A DNA stretch of 64,000 nt, from positions 7,530,001-7,594,000 of the forward strand of contig NC_132971.1 of assembly GCF_047496725.1 (NCBI RefSeq). Direction: 5' to 3'. This DNA comes from Anoplolepis gracilipes (Eukaryota > Arthropoda > Insecta > Hymenoptera > Formicidae). The translations under genes and the position numbers were made by a program. The notes beneath the pieces were generated by a model. It had not been told where the DNA came from, did not search any database, and saw only the letters and a program-made list of their open reading frames with translations. The first letter of the stretch is position 1; each line of letters begins with the position of its first letter. Positions 47,367-61,067 of this stretch are shown piece after piece.

Positions 47367-48532
47367 CGATGTTTAATTTCTGCAATGTTATTTATTATTG
47401 AACGCAATTGAAGAATAATAATAAGTTTCAAACCATTTGGAGATCCACCAGGTGTGAGCGCCCTTCTCTGCGGTGTACTAATTTGATTAAAAGATTGTTG
47501 TCTCTTCGGCGACAGTGTCCTCTCTTCGGATCTTGATCTCGGTTTCCTGGGCGTCGATAATATTTCATGCAGTTTCTGCGTAGCTAAGTTGTTTTTTGGC
47601 GACATTGAGAGTTCTTGCACGTTTCTCTCGGGAAGTGCCGGCGGAATCTCTTCTTGCACGGGCACTCTGGTGTAACGGCCTGTGAAATTGCAAAAAAATT
47701 GTACAGTTAAAAATTTCAAATATTCATACATATATTTATCTATACTCTTTTTATTTAAGAATATAGCTAAATTTTCTTATTTATTTATATACATATATAT
47801 TATTCTTACTCAACTTCTTATATTATTCAATCTTATTAAAGAATCGAAAGATGCGGAGAAAAAGATTTATCATTTTATTTCTAACATAACAATTAAATTA
47901 AGAAAAAAAAAATCACCTTGAGGAGTGTTGATGTGCCGCGGCGCCGATTTGGCATTGCTCCATTGCGGGTCGTCTTGATAATCCTGGTAGTCCTGGTCAC
48001 CCGGTATAATCGCGTACCTACCGGTATTGCCGCGGCACGTCCGCGTCTGCGGCCCTCCTCGATCGTCTTGGTTGGCCGCCGGTGCGGAACGTTGTTGCAC
48101 CTGCTGCTGCGGAATGAACTCGTACCTCGACGAGGCCCGTCGCGGTAACCGGTCCCTCTCGTCCTGTTGCTGCGTGTATTCGTATTGCGAGGAGGACTGG
48201 CTGTAAGTCACGCGAGGCTCTTCCACCGGAAGACTGGCGTATCTCCTGTGCACGGAGGAAGCTCTGCTATCCTCCAAATAACAATACCGATCCCGCGATC
48301 CGTTCAACGTCGTCTCCGGTGGTGCTTGAAAAGCCGGATTGCTCTGACCCGCGGCGTGCAATTGCAATTGCAACGGCGGCGGAGGCGGCGGTAAATCATC
48401 GCCTCCTTGAAACTGCTGCGGCGGCGGCGGCGGCAGGTCGTTGACATGATCGTCCGGGATGTACTCCGATTGACGGCAGAACGACGGATTGGTGTAGCAA
48501 TGCACCGGCGCCGGTTCGGATGTTTGCGCCAT
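44724..48532 (-). CDS. spdo: Probable sanpodo, four-pass Notch regulator
   Basis: Sanpodo is an insect membrane protein that promotes Notch signalling in one daughter of asymmetric divisions and is held back by Numb in the other. The five exons, 48532-47917, 47679-47434, 47205-46832, 46763-46609 and 45030-44724, join in phase to 565 aa. The long N-terminal cytoplasmic part has YTNPSF near residue 14 and SNPAF near residue 63, NPxF motifs of the kind bound by the Numb PTB domain. It also has polyproline runs (DLPPPPP twice) and several RYxxxP phrases. The C-terminal third has four hydrophobic spans: ILLVLVGLLTCGLALYLSW, the YYFDSAVGCGACCALAGAC region, GLAGLAALSCAGLLLLAA and ITAGALCGVSVLGAGLALLALL. 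The start ATG at 48532 is the first in an open GC-richer exon. Identification rests on architecture and NPxF motifs, not on alignment. Confidence 0.72.
45337..45851. repeat. Long-inverted-repeat MITE in sanpodo last intron
   Basis: The stretch 45341-45530 and the reverse complement of 45665-45850 align throughout (TTCGCCCATTTT, CAGCGCCC/CGGCGCCC, ATCATTCCTATAT, GAAAGTAGTTCT, CTCATTATCAGAGCT). The arms are about 190 bp around a spacer of about 130 bp. There is no coding capacity. The element lies entirely inside the 45031-46608 intron, so it should be removed by splicing. A (TA)n run follows at about 45886-45936. Confidence 0.8.
47317..47362. repeat. (TA)n microsatellite in sanpodo intron 2
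   Basis: This is a run of about 23 TA/AT units between exons 2 and 3. Confidence 0.9.
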
Positions 48533-50831
48533 AACTGTCGTTCGTGATTATCTCATCGAACTTTCCACGAGTGACAAAAGCGAATTTACAATGTAATCTT
48601 CGACGATGAGCGTTAAGAAACTCCGCAGATCGGTTGGTCAAGGAAAGAAGAATTAAGCTAATAAATTTAAGCCTGATTCGAGCAAATGAATCTGGCATTG
48701 ACTCGCGGAGAAACAAATTAAGACTTAAACGATTAAGTCTGAGACGTTATTAACCAAATAAGCGCGCATAATGAAGTATGAAGGACTTTCTTTACGAACT
48801 TTCACTGGACGTAGCTTCTATCCGGAAGGAATCTCTCTTTCATGTATTATGCAAATTAAAAAATTGATAAACAATGGTTTGTTTAAGAATTTATCAATGA
48901 AAATTCACTCTCGCGAATAAAATTTAACAAAATTTACAAAAACTAATCACATCTTCTTTTATCAGTCACAAATACACACATATGAATTTCCAAGCAAATT
49001 TTCCAGATTAATATACCAATAGTAACATGATACAATTAAAAAATCATCAGATTTAAGGTCGATTTATAAGGATCACTAACGTGCTGCTAACATAAACAGG
49101 AGATCGCCAAGTTTCCAATGCGAAAGTCACTATTTGTATCGGCGTTGAGGTAATTTCGTGTGTCAATCTGCAAAGTTTCTTGCACATCTTTTTGTACAAA
49201 TTTCGAACAATACTCAGACATACGTCGAAGTTATTCTTTCGCTTCTCAAACCATCTTTTTTAACAATAAAATTGCATTATCTCACACACACAGTGACTTT
49301 TTTTTATAAATCACGCAATTTCTTCAGAAAAGCACAGTCATGAAATAATTAAAAGTGTCTTAGACGACGTTTTTTTTTATAACCGATCCACTTGTATAAG
49401 AGTTAAGAATTAATGCAATTTTCGAATTAAAATTGAATAATAGAATATTAAAATTGTAATTGTTGAGTAATAAAATTGATAAGCAATTTTATCTTCGCAG
49501 AATACGTTCCAAGAATATCCATTAAGAATACTTTCGTTAACCATCCGATGTGCTCGCTACGGTTGCTTTCGACAAACTGCCTCTCGTGAGTTCCCTTAAC
49601 AGCAGATGCACAAAGGGCGTTTCTCCATACGTTCCCTTGCGTATCTGTATATGCACGGTTGCTCGTGGGGTTGTCACGAGGTTTCACGTAATACGGGCCC
49701 GGTGTCCCTTCGCGCGCGGTGGGGGCCCTTAAACTATAGTATATTTCGTCTAGAATTTTGACCGTTGCTTCGATGTCACGAAACCTTTTTGACATAGCAA
49801 TTTAAACTTTAAATGCCTGTCGAAGGATACGCCTGTCATCGAAGTAAACTGAGACTTTCGTGTTTTAACATAAAAAATTCTTATTATATTTTCCTTTTAT
49901 TTAAAATCTATATTTATAATATTTACAAATATTAAATGATTTTTTTGTTTCTCTTAGTAAAATATTATAAAATTAAGTATAAAGGCAGAAACAAACAACA
50001 AATAGTTTTCTTGTCAGAAAACTCTTTTAAAAAATTATATTATTGAGGATAAATAATATAACTATGATTTTTAGGATTTTATACATTATTTGTAAGGACT
50101 TAATTTTGTCATTTAAACATTTGAAATTACTTTGCTTCAATTTCTACTATCGGCGCACAGATTTTATTATTTTGTAATAAATCGCAAATTTTATATAATT
50201 TTATGAAAAAATAAAATATATGTCCTTATAATCAAATGGACGCGAAGAACTCAGAATGAGGCTACCGTAGTCAATTTTCTGGGCAGCTGCCGCGACCGTT
50301 GAGACGCGTGCCCTGATAGTAACAGCTGCTCCAACACGAATGCATTCGGTCATTATCTTCCTCTCTCTTTTTCTCGTTGTCCGCTGGGCTATATTTCTCT
50401 TACGCTCTCGTGAGTATTGGCACGTTAACGGCCGAAAAGTCACTTTAAATGAAAAGATCCGAAACGGCGCGCGTGGCCTATACGACCAAGCACGCGTTTT
50501 TCCAAGCCTTTTTACAGGGTGGATACTTACGTGAAAGTGTACAAGAAAAAGCGGCGATATCGTACGCGAGATAATAAGAAACCAGATCTCTCCGATCAAT
50601 ATATATTCTCATTGTTGATCGCAATGTTTGTCATTTTCTCTCGGTTACTTTTCAATGAGGATTCTATCACTTTTGGAAAATTTCTCTAATTTGTTTACCT
50701 ATTTACTTTTCTAATAATTATACAAAATTTCTCTTATTTTAAATAATACATGGTACTGAGCGCGAGAAATGATATGTAGTTAATAATACTAGTTTTCCAT
50801 ATAACAAATATTTGCATCTATAAATAAGATT

Positions 50832-50895
<64 letters not shown>

Positions 50896-51562
50896 TGTAT
50901 CATGCTCTATTTTTGTACCTTATTTCTCACTCATCTTATAATTGTAACAAAATGCGATGTTAGATATACAATGATAGTTACAGTGATTATTCTAATTAGT
51001 ATTATCGGACACACGCAAAGAGCGTGCATCCACGTGCAACTGTCCCTGAATGCACGCACCGTTTTCCGGCTTGTCCCACACGCAATTGCACAGATTGCGG
51101 TTATCCCGTTGTGCGGAGTCATGCTTACAATTAATGTAAGAATTGATTTCTTTTCATTGTCTCTCTAAAAACGCGATTGATTATCCGCTCGTGCGAGTTT
51201 GCGATCCGCACGATCTTATCGGAAGTTCGATGTCTTCAACAATGACGCACGATCTCTGGAAAGCAGTGTCATAATTTCCGCATGAACGATTTATCGAGAC
51301 GCCAAAGCGATTTTGCCTCTCGTGAAAGTTCTCTCTCTCTCTTTCTCTCTCTCTTTCTTTCCTCGCGTTCTTGCGACGCGTCAAAGATGCACACACCGTT
51401 ACACACAATGTCGTCACAGTTACTGAAAGCTATACTTTCTTGATAATCCTTCTAATTGCAAAACAGCGCTAATAATGATACTCCTGTTAGCATTCCGCAT
51501 TAGGCAATCGTGATCCTTATGCGATCATGAAGAAATCATCAAGAGACACGGTAATCGCGTGC

Positions 51563-51627
<65 letters not shown>

Positions 51628-53780
51628 CTTTCGTTCTCTCATTCCTGCACGAACAGCTTAGCCCATTAAAGTTTGTAACAATTTAAAACGTTAACCTAGT
51701 GACGCTTTTCAGTATCGCCTCAATCTATAAATTATGTTGTTACGAAATAGTTGCGTGGCGATATTTTCCATCATTTTTAAAATGTAGTACCAATAATGTT
51801 GCAACAGTTGCTGTCGGTGCAAAATTGAAATTACCCTTTTACGAAATAATTGTTACATTATTATTTTTCTGACAAGTTAAATTTTTAGATATATATTTCG
51901 AAATTTTAGTTATTTTGTATAATATATCAATATTAAATATTTGACATTTGTGTAATTTAAAACAGATCGGACATTAAGTTTCACTGTAAATGTGAAGTAG
52001 CGACTCTTACCTATAAGATTAAATTGACTAAATTTCTCCACGATTGAAAGCGGCAGGTGTTTGCCCAAATATATATACGCTTTCCACTTAAGATCATCAG
52101 ATTATCAACAACCGTTGATGATCAATCGGACTGTACAATGTACGAGAGATGACCTCAATTTCAAATAATCTTTAAATCCAAAGTGTCTTTTAATGAAAAT
52201 ATTTCCCACTTCATTTCTTAGCTCATTAAATTAGACGACATTTGAAAGTAACGCATAACGCTGATTAATTTTTTACCTATTATAATCTAGTCGAGATAAT
52301 GGCAAAATCAAGAGATTACACGCTTCTTCTTTGTTCTACGTATATTTCTTGATGGAGAGTAACGTAATCCGTGAATGATTCCTTACCAATGATCGAACGA
52401 AAAGGTCGTGTACCGAACCCACACGTCGTGTTTCTATAGTCAACAATAAGGATTAGCTCATTCGCAAACCTCGACGAAGACCCTGGGATACATTTGCTCT
52501 CTCAGAGTTACCTTCGATTATAACGGGACTTTCATAATGGGAGGAAAGGTCATGTTTTCGTGAGAGGTAAGTGAAGTTAATTGACTATCATCTTGAAAAA
52601 ATTCAGTTGGGTCAAAAAATTCAAGCACGTGTGCGGCATCCCATTCTGAAAGTATCAATTTATTGTGCTCAACAAAATTGTCAAACCATATAGGCATATA
52701 ATCGAGGAAATTTGCTCAGCTTCTGAAAAATATTCGAATATTTTTACTATTCTCTTTTTTTATTATTTACAACTTTCTATTATTCTTTCTCGCACAGTTA
52801 TTCGTATAGCAACCAGACATATGCATTTAAAATAAAATTTAAAATGGAAATACAAAATGTGAAGTAATTATTTTATATTTTTCATTTAAAATACATTTTT
52901 TCAAAAATCATTTTACACATTTTTATTTGAGTGAGTTCTATCGTCCATTTTCTATTTTAAAAATGTATTTTTCTTTTGTAAACTAAAAAATTAATCGAGA
53001 TATCGATAATAGTTTTAAATATCAATAAATCCAAATATTTGCAACAATACATTGTACTTGTTTATTGTAAAATAAATCCTAGATTAAATGTTTAATAAGT
53101 TAGGTAATTATGGGAAATGATAGGTTCAATGTACATCAAGGCACACACGGATGCTCGTACTTCAGTGTACGTAACCAATTCATTACCATCATATTAGCAA
53201 TGTATGTGAGTGCATTTATCATACTTATGTCAAAATGCAGATGTGACTTTATATAGAAAATAAAATTTAGATAATAAGATAATATAATAGATAGATAATA
53301 AGAAATATACATAATAAAAAAAAAAATTTTAATATAAATAAAGAAGAAATAGATAAGAATATAAATATTTAAATATAATTATAAATATTTAAAAAACATT
53401 TTGATTAAAAAAAACATATTTTAAAAATGTCCTCCTTTTCCTATTTTAAATAGATGTCTAAAAACTATTTTGTATTTTTTAATAAAAAGATTTCAACTAT
53501 TTTACATATTCTTTTCAAATAGATTTAGACACCTATTTTGCACATCTTTGATGGCAACAAATGAGAGAAATAGCAAAAGAAAAATGCAAGATTGCATATA
53601 TCTTCTCATTGTCAAGATCGTTTCGCGCATGAGCATAAGTCAGTGATGTGAACAAAGCTTAATATGCGAAGGTACACGTTCATCCGACGCTGCTCTCTGT
53701 TGTCCCTTTCACTAGAAGTCGGCTGCGTGGGAGGATCGTTTGGGAATTCGTAGTAATTTCAACAAGGACTAGTCTTCGTA
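48533..53780. other. Upstream intergenic region between two divergent genes
   Basis: I see no supported coding sequence. Sub-regions at about 49540-49800, 50230-50600 and 51000-51420 are clearly less AT-rich than the surroundings and may be regulatory DNA or untranslated exons of the gene at 44.7-48.5 kb. Open frames there show no recognisable domains. Microsatellites: (TA)n at about 50838-50889, short (CT)n at 51328-51360 and long (CT)n at about 51565-51624. Confidence 0.5.
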
Positions 53781-53800
53781 GCTCAGTCGCCACTCAAGTG
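53775..53800 (+). promoter_or_regulatory. Candidate promoter with TCAGTC initiator
   Basis: TCAGTCG at 53784-53790 fits the arthropod initiator consensus (TCAGT). It lies at the sharp change from AT-rich to mixed sequence and is followed by an exon-like stretch ending in a good donor. It is the best start site for the plus-strand gene at 56007. No clear TATA box is seen upstream. Confidence 0.4.
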
Positions 53801-53955
53801 TCGCGTGCGAGCGATCGCTTCAAACTATGAGATGTGATTGTCAAAATTTCGTTCTTTCGAAGTCGAAAGCAACTTCTAATGTGACAAAGGATATCAAATG
53901 TGATTCAGCATTGTCAGTGAAAATTCTGGGAAAATTTGCGAATGAGATAAAGCTT
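53786..53955 (+). other. Candidate 5' UTR exon with short upstream ORF
   Basis: The stretch runs from the initiator to a donor CTT-GTAAGA at 53956. It carries an ATG at 53827 whose frame stays open for 43 codons to the donor. If joined to the acceptor at 55677 (TTTTCAG), the frame runs 15 more codons and stops before the main ATG. It would thus be an upstream ORF of 58 codons rather than the protein start. Confidence 0.4.
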
Positions 53956-55676
53956 GTAAGATTTCATTATATGTATATGTTTTATAAGATGTAATATTTA
54001 CCGCCAGATTTTTATTTTTGAAAAGATAAAGTTAGGATAACATGTCACATATATAAAATGATTTATTATCTTCTTTATGATTTTAAGACTTATTTTTTAG
54101 GATTTTTAAGAAAATATAAACATTGTTAATTACAATAAATGAATACAAGTGAATGTTTTCAAAAAGATTGGTTTTGCGTTCATGTCTTTCTTAATTTTCT
54201 GATTAATTTTAATAGTGTCTTATAATTGTTTTGCAACCTTACGTAACTTCTGGATTTTGAAAAGTAATTTAGATTCATAAAAATATGATATTATTTACAT
54301 TAACTAATATTTAATAAAATAAAAAATCAGAAATAATATCTCACTTTGCAAAAGTTTACTATATGTTTGAATATTTAATATTTGAATTATTGTGTATTTC
54401 AAAATATAAATTTACTAGAAATTTCATAAAGATTCACACGATTTGACATGCTAATCCGACATGAAAACGAACACTCGAGAAAAGACAGGCGCGCTCGTAA
54501 TATATAATCGTAGTACCTCGTAATCAATTGCATAATGTTAGCATGAGAAAAAAAACAAAAGATCGAGCACATAATAACATCGTGTATCTAGTCATTAAGC
54601 TTATTGAACCAGTTACACAAGTAATGTTATAATTATAACCCATATAAATGTCACAATCTATATTTCGTGAGAAATAAAAGTCTACATTTCGCGTTTATTA
54701 TAATTCTGAATTTTCTACTTTATTATGATAACATCCTATTATTTTATAAATTGCTCTTTTATTACAATTTTCTTTTAATCTTATCCATTCTACAATGTCT
54801 CAGTATAAAATCTACATTCCGGAACTCCCTGCATATAATCTTGTTTCATTTTTATGTTACTTATGACAGAAATGTTGATTTCATTACAATGTCGTTGGCG
54901 TGTGAACGCCGTTCCGTATTGTGCCGAGACTTGCTGGATGCTGTCACGAGCGAGCGATTGTTATCCGCGAGTTGCGCAAGGTGTCTATCTCGCGGAAAGC
55001 CACGCGGAGCGAAATCGCAGGCGCATGCGGCCGACGGCGATGGAGATTTCAATTAAGTCGAACGAGAAGCGGTTGCGATAATTGCTCGGCCGGCTGCTGC
55101 GGAAGTCGGCTTCGGCAGCAGCTTCTTCTGCTACGCCATCAAACGTCAGCGAATTCACTTTGTTAAACGTTCCTCGACCAGCTCGATACTGCCCGCGAAC
55201 TCGATTACGGGTTGCACATCCGGTATAATTGAATGCGGAATGAGAGAGTGGCCGTGTAAAACCATCGCGATCGCTCATCGTGACTCGTTTGATTTTCCAC
55301 GGTCGATCGCGCACTTTTTTCAACCATATAATTTAATTTCTAATCACTCAAATTTTCACTCTACATTGCGCTTGGTACATATATTTATGTAAGATTATCT
55401 CGTTATACTGCATGTAATAATTATAAAACATCTTTATATAAATAAAATAAAGAATTTATGAAATACCTATATTAGAGATATAATATATTTTCTTTTTTAA
55501 TATATTATTTATAAAATTAATAAAAATATGAATATCTTCTTACTCTTAATATATATAGTAATACATATAGTGCATAATATTTATTCAAAATCCAGCAAGT
55601 TATATTAATAAACTTCACATGACATTTCAATCCACTTGAATGTATTCATAAAACATTTTATTTTTATGATTTTCAG
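53956..55676 (+). other. Putative first intron, with GC-richer patch
   Basis: This is the putative intron between the 5' UTR exon and the coding exon. A patch at 54880-55300 is markedly richer in CpG and has open frames on both strands without recognisable domains. It could be an enhancer, an alternative first exon or promoter, or an unrecognised exon. Confidence 0.35.
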
Positions 55677-56006
55677 ACAAATTTTGTAACACACAGCTGC
55701 TGCATTCCATCTACGATCGAATGATTTTCAATTCAACAGCGAAGCAGAAAGTGCAAGAGAAATTACTTCATAAACAGTTTCTGTATTTATACATTATGAT
55801 GAGAATTTATAAAAATGCAAATTCTCTTTTTTAAAAATGTGAATATGTGAAACAATTGATTGTGCGTGAATTACAATTACGAATTTGTCTTGAACGCAAA
55901 TGTATCGAATTAAATTTACTGTAATCCTTTCTTTGGATCAGTCTCTTTGACTTACAACATAATTTTGTGTGATCGAATGCGCGCGGTTTAAATCGCATAA
56001 AAGACA

Positions 56007-57077
56007 ATGATGGAGAATGTGTACGTTATAAAAATCAAGACAAAGCCACCGTTGTCATCTTTATATCCATCGGAGCGTCGCTATTCGGCGTCGACAGTTG
56101 GTGGCATGTCTCTGATTCACTTCATCCTCGGAGCGATATCCCTCTTTCTGAGCACCGTGGCTATGTCTGTTCCGGGTCATGTTCTGTCTCTCGTATGTCT
56201 GATACCGTCCGTGACCGGCTGCCTCGCTTGGCGACGTTGGTACATCGACCGGAACATCACCATTTTCTTCTACGGTAGCCTCTTCTCCTCGGTGGCTGCG
56301 ATCTTCTGCGGCGTCATCATGATGTACGACCTCACAACGATTTTAAACGCTGAAGAATCTCTACAGTCGTTGAAAACTCTCGACGCTCCTCGTCATCCTG
56401 TTGATTATTTCACGAATGAGACTCATGATATAACATCCAAAGACAATCTAAAGTTCATCAAAGATCACGATTCCTCGAAAATCAACAAATTGAATAAATC
56501 ACTCGTTTCTTTGGAACCCTTTGAGTTCAATGTATCAGGTTTCCAAGACGGCATCATGAATGACAGTTACAATAATCTTAAAGCGTCGGTCACATTTGAG
56601 GAAAGGACGATTATATCGAAAGATACCTTCCAGGAAGATAACACGATGAACATTACGGAATCTGTGAGTTTGAGAAAAGAAAAAATGGCTGTTTGGCGTA
56701 AGCGAGAATTTGAACCAAATATGAACAGAGTATCGATGACCATAAACGTTATAATAGCATCTTGTCTGGAGATACTCTGGTCACTGTTGAGCGCGCAAAT
56801 TGCGTTCAATGGAATGATGAATCTGCCGGAGAGTGGCAATGCTGTCGCTGGTTCGAAAACAACGAAATTACAGAAGAGAAAACCCCCTGCACCCAAGCCG
56901 GACATCTTGAATCACAATCACCAGTTGTCGGAAAGTTTACAGAACTTCACCACTCTGCAAGGTCTCGCTAGTTTAGGACCGCGGTTACCCTTGCCAGAAT
57001 CAAACAGAGAATTTAGGGAAAGGGTTGAGAGGTTCTTGGCGAATCAGGCAACACATAGAGTCGTTGAAGGTGCTTGA
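56007..57077 (+). CDS. Four-span membrane protein, single coding exon
   Basis: This open frame of 356 aa is not one I recognise. Hydrophobic spans are at about residues 34-55 (MSLIHFILGAISLFLSTVAM), 58-78 (HVLSLVCLIPSVTGC), 85-112 (FFYGSLFSSVAAIFCGVIMM) and 245-268 (INVIIASCLEILWSLLSAQ). Spans 3 and 4 are separated by a polar loop of about 130 residues holding five or more N-glycosylation sequons (NET, NKS, NVS, NDS, NIT), so that loop is probably extracellular. The C-terminal tail is basic and proline-containing (KLQKRKPPAPKPD). The layout is tetraspan-like but lacks the CCG tetraspanin signature. The first ATG is doubled (MM). The coding sequence is intronless, and an acceptor at 55677 suggests a spliced 5' leader. 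The nearby sanpodo-like gene also has four spans, but I see no shared sequence. Confidence 0.75.
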   Translation: MMENVYVIKIKTKPPLSSLYPSERRYSASTVGGMSLIHFILGAISLFLSTVAMSVPGHVLSLVCLIPSVTGCLAWRRWYIDRNITIFFYGSLFSSVAAIFCGVIMMYDLTTILNAEESLQSLKTLDAPRHPVDYFTNETHDITSKDNLKFIKDHDSSKINKLNKSLVSLEPFEFNVSGFQDGIMNDSYNNLKASVTFEERTIISKDTFQEDNTMNITESVSLRKEKMAVWRKREFEPNMNRVSMTINVIIASCLEILWSLLSAQIAFNGMMNLPESGNAVAGSKTTKLQKRKPPAPKPDILNHNHQLSESLQNFTTLQGLASLGPRLPLPESNREFRERVERFLANQATHRVVEGA

Positions 57078-60000
57078 AGTGAACAATTTCATTACTCATT
57101 TCATGAACTCTTTATATAAGTTTGGAATGTCCAAAAAATTTTTCGCTCTCGTCCATCTTTTCTTAACATTAATATTAGAATATCTTATATCTTATCTAAC
57201 ATTTTTATTGATATTAGATATTAGATATTCCTAAAATTAATATTAAATATTCCTATTAATATGATATAATAGAGAAATAGTATTCTAGCGATCTCAGCCT
57301 CTTACACTCTATACTTGTTATTAGGTATAATTTTGTTTTTGGCATAAATGTACAATATATTTTATGTTTAATGAAGATGTATATTCGATAGATTTATTAT
57401 ATAATGATTGAAATAACATTTTTTTTAATCTTTCTGTGACGTTAATGTAAAGTTCATCACAGATATCGCAGTGTCTCCAGCAATAAATATTACTAATTAG
57501 AAATTTGCTATTATTTACTGTCTTAGATTGTCATTTGCATTGACAGACTATTTATTTTTGCAAATTACTTAATTAACATATCAATTTAAATAATAAATAT
57601 AGACAATATATATAGACCGAGCATTGGTAACGTAGCCTAAAAAATAGAAAGAGAATGAATACATATATAACTAAAAGCTTTGTCTTTTTCTAATGGAAAA
57701 AAGTAAAAATAATTAGAACAAATAAATGTTCGAGCATATGTCAAATTTCAGTTTTATTACAAGCCATTACTATAACGTCATACAGCTATAAGTATAATAA
57801 AAAAAGAATCCTTTCAAGTATATTATTTCTTTTCTTTAGTTAGTCTTTAAAGCAAACATAAGAAATGCTCGAGCTATTTATATTATGTCCATGACAAGAA
57901 TGAATGGGAATAATCGATTGCATGTTCTGTAAACAAATTACAATTGGATTTTGCGCACGCGTGATAAAGAACAATTAAATGACTTAAATTATTTAGAAAA
58001 ATTAATTATTTATTTGATACTATTGCGGTTTTTATTAGGCTTATATTTAAAGTAACTAATAATGTGTAAGCGTATTTTATACTGAATTTCGTGCAAATGT
58101 GACAATTAGGCTCTTCTTCACACGCCAAATTTTATATTCTTCGTATGAATCTCAAACATACTGCCTCGTTTAATAAGAACTTTACTTTGAAAAGTCTGAC
58201 AATATCTACGAAATGTTATAACTTGCTTTATACAACGTTATATGAAACATATGAATAAAACTTATGATCTTAATAAATTATTAAAATAATTATTATTAAC
58301 GTTGAAGAGACATTGCATTTGTTTTCCTGTATGATAATATTTGAAACATATTATTGCGAAATATATGTGCTGGTTGTATGATGTTAAGATTGTAATGATG
58401 ATATGTATATAAATTTTAATTAATATATATACTGTGCATATTCAATCATACAGAAACTGTGATAGTATTACGTGCCTCGCTATCGCCTTTCATGCATATG
58501 CACATTGTGAAAGTTTAATAATTCACATGCGCTATACGAAACAATCTGATATTGACTAACGAGGCTGCCGGAATTTGCTAAGGAGCCGTCACAATAACAA
58601 TACCGCGTTTGGAAACCGTATTCCTTTCAAACGTTTGCCCGTATAATATCTCCGTGTTTCACTATAGAATTTTTTTGCGATGCATGATTTTAAATGGGTA
58701 AAATATATTTGCACAATAAACATTTCGAAAAAAAATATAGCAAGATAATCTTATTATTTTCTATCATATTTGAAATATTCTCTTATGCTTACTGTATGTA
58801 ATAGGGAATTTCTGTACTGGCTACAATTATTATATATTGAACAATTCGTGTGTGACAGTATATGAAGAACAAGTCCCGATTAGAGGATAGGTAATTTTCA
58901 TGTCGCGTGTATTAGCCTTCTTCGCAAAATCATCCTTTATTCTTAATCATTCTTTATTCTTATCATTGTCAAGTACATTGTTTGACGTTTGACGCCAGAC
59001 TTGCTATGACTCCGGCTCACTCTTAAGGTACACTTTTCATTTTTACTTATTAGACGGCATTAAGCTACCGCACGCTACAATGTATTTTTTTTACCAGATG
59101 ATAAAATATGCATTTCATTTACATGTTTATGTCTCTCGAGCGGCCGATAACGAAAATAGACAACCGACGAGTGCCCTAATTAATTCGATTCATCTCTCTA
59201 TATTGTCCTTGGTCCATCTGAATTGTGATTTCCGAAAGCGAGCCTCCACGATCTAAAAACAGTGTGACACTGAGATAAAGAGTGTCAGAAAGTACATTTA
59301 TGATGCAATCGTTAATCGAAAGTCTGGATAAAATTTTTAATCGAGACGAAGAATATGAAAGTAGAATAAAAACTCGTTCTAGTTATAGATACTGAGAAAT
59401 AAATTAAAATTATGAATGACGATAAAAATTAAACTCTCATTAAATATACTTTCTTATGATTACGAACATCGTTTGATCGGATATGATCGGCAAGTTGTAT
59501 GTACATACAGCTAACATTCAATTGGCAAGAGTAAAGCACACTTTTGTACATGATCTATATCCAACAAAGAACAATTGCCAATTGACTGACAATTTTAATT
59601 TTACCGTATATGTATATTCAACGAATATGTAAAATCTCAAATAAAAATATACTTATTACTACTACAATCAAATGCAATAAATAGCATAAAATAGCGAATG
59701 GATATCCAATGAGAAAAGTGGATATCTTTTTGATAAAATGATACATTTGCTCGTTCGCGGATACATTTTCAACAAACATTTTCGATTATGAAAACTAGTT
59801 CTTTTCTTCAGTTTCTTTCTTTCATTTGATCTCTTTCTATTCTCTCTGTCATTGTAGATAATTTCTCTTGGATATATTTAATACACACTATTATTTACTA
59901 CTACGAACAACACGAGCGACATCGCTTAATATGAAAAAATACACAGAATTTACCGCGAATATTTTATCCTATGTGATTAACATTTTTACCCGATAGTTAA

Positions 60001-60362
60001 TCATATTTCAATACAATTGTTCAAGCTATCTCATTAATTATAATCACTGTACACTTTATGCTGAACACGAGGAATTTTTATGCGCCTAAACTATTTGTCT
60101 CAAATCACATTGCTTGATTCTATCAAGAATTAGTATAAATCTCATCGCTTTGATAGCATTTTATCTATATTTACGTCTACTCTTCAATTAAATATATATG
60201 TATATATAACTTATATTAAACCGACAAGCTTCTTACGAAAAGAATTAATGGCGGTTCATAATGGCAGTAATCTCAATATTATCAAACTCGATTTGCACTT
60301 ATATCTGATGTAATTATAATTTATATCACTGTGTATCTCATATTGAAGTCTCTCTTTCTCTC

Positions 60363-60412
<50 letters not shown>

Positions 60413-61067
60413 TATTATATATTTTCTACGGCATAATAACGATTCATGACGATTCCTACAAATCATTTCCTGAAATGACGTAGATATAGAATGTTCGTCG
60501 AAAAAATGAATGAAACTAGTAACTATTAAATAACTATTATGCAAGAAAGTCGTAAGGGTACTCATTACGTCGCATACATGCCACTTAAAGTGTTTAAGAG
60601 GTACGAAACGTTGTTCTTAAATTAATTTCATTAACAACACACAGTCTGTTTCGAGAGAAGAAGACTCGATGCGATATTCACTAATACGCGTGCCATCTCC
60701 AGATCTTTCAGTTTCATACTCCATCGCTTATAAATTCAGCGCATTAATAACGTTAATTAACTAGATTTCCATTTTTTCAACGCAAACCTATCATCGTACG
60801 CGTCATCCGACTAGGACATTATCTGCCAAGCTCGAACTCTACCGTTTCTAATATTTCTATCCCGGGAATTAAATTCCAAGCAAAACTGCAGCCACCTGCT
60901 TTGTTTGTAGATAAACAAGACCTATACACGATCGATCTAAATTACATATTCACAGATCAGAAACTATTGTCGCATTTTTTTCGTTATCTAATTATTCTCA
61001 CTTTCTCGCAGAAAATCGGTGATCAATTGTTACTTTGCTGTCACTAGAATTTTATAAATATCTAAGA
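57078..61067. other. Intergenic region between convergent genes
   Basis: I see no gene. AATAAA at about 57482 could serve the plus-strand gene. A block around 58560-58660 is less AT-rich and has a short inverted match (CCGCGTTTGGAAACCGTATTCC). (CT)n runs lie at about 60350-60405. The 3' UTR of the minus-strand gene must lie below 61068. Confidence 0.5.

Noticed and set aside
49448..49795. A 115-codon minus-strand frame upstream of the sanpodo-like gene.
   Set aside because: It ends in AT-rich sequence without a recognisable domain, and the compositional change explains the openness. It could be a 5' UTR exon but not a supported protein.
54667..55323. Overlapping open frames on both strands in a CpG-richer patch.
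   Set aside because: No domain, no consistent splice signals and no preferred frame; more likely regulatory DNA or base composition.
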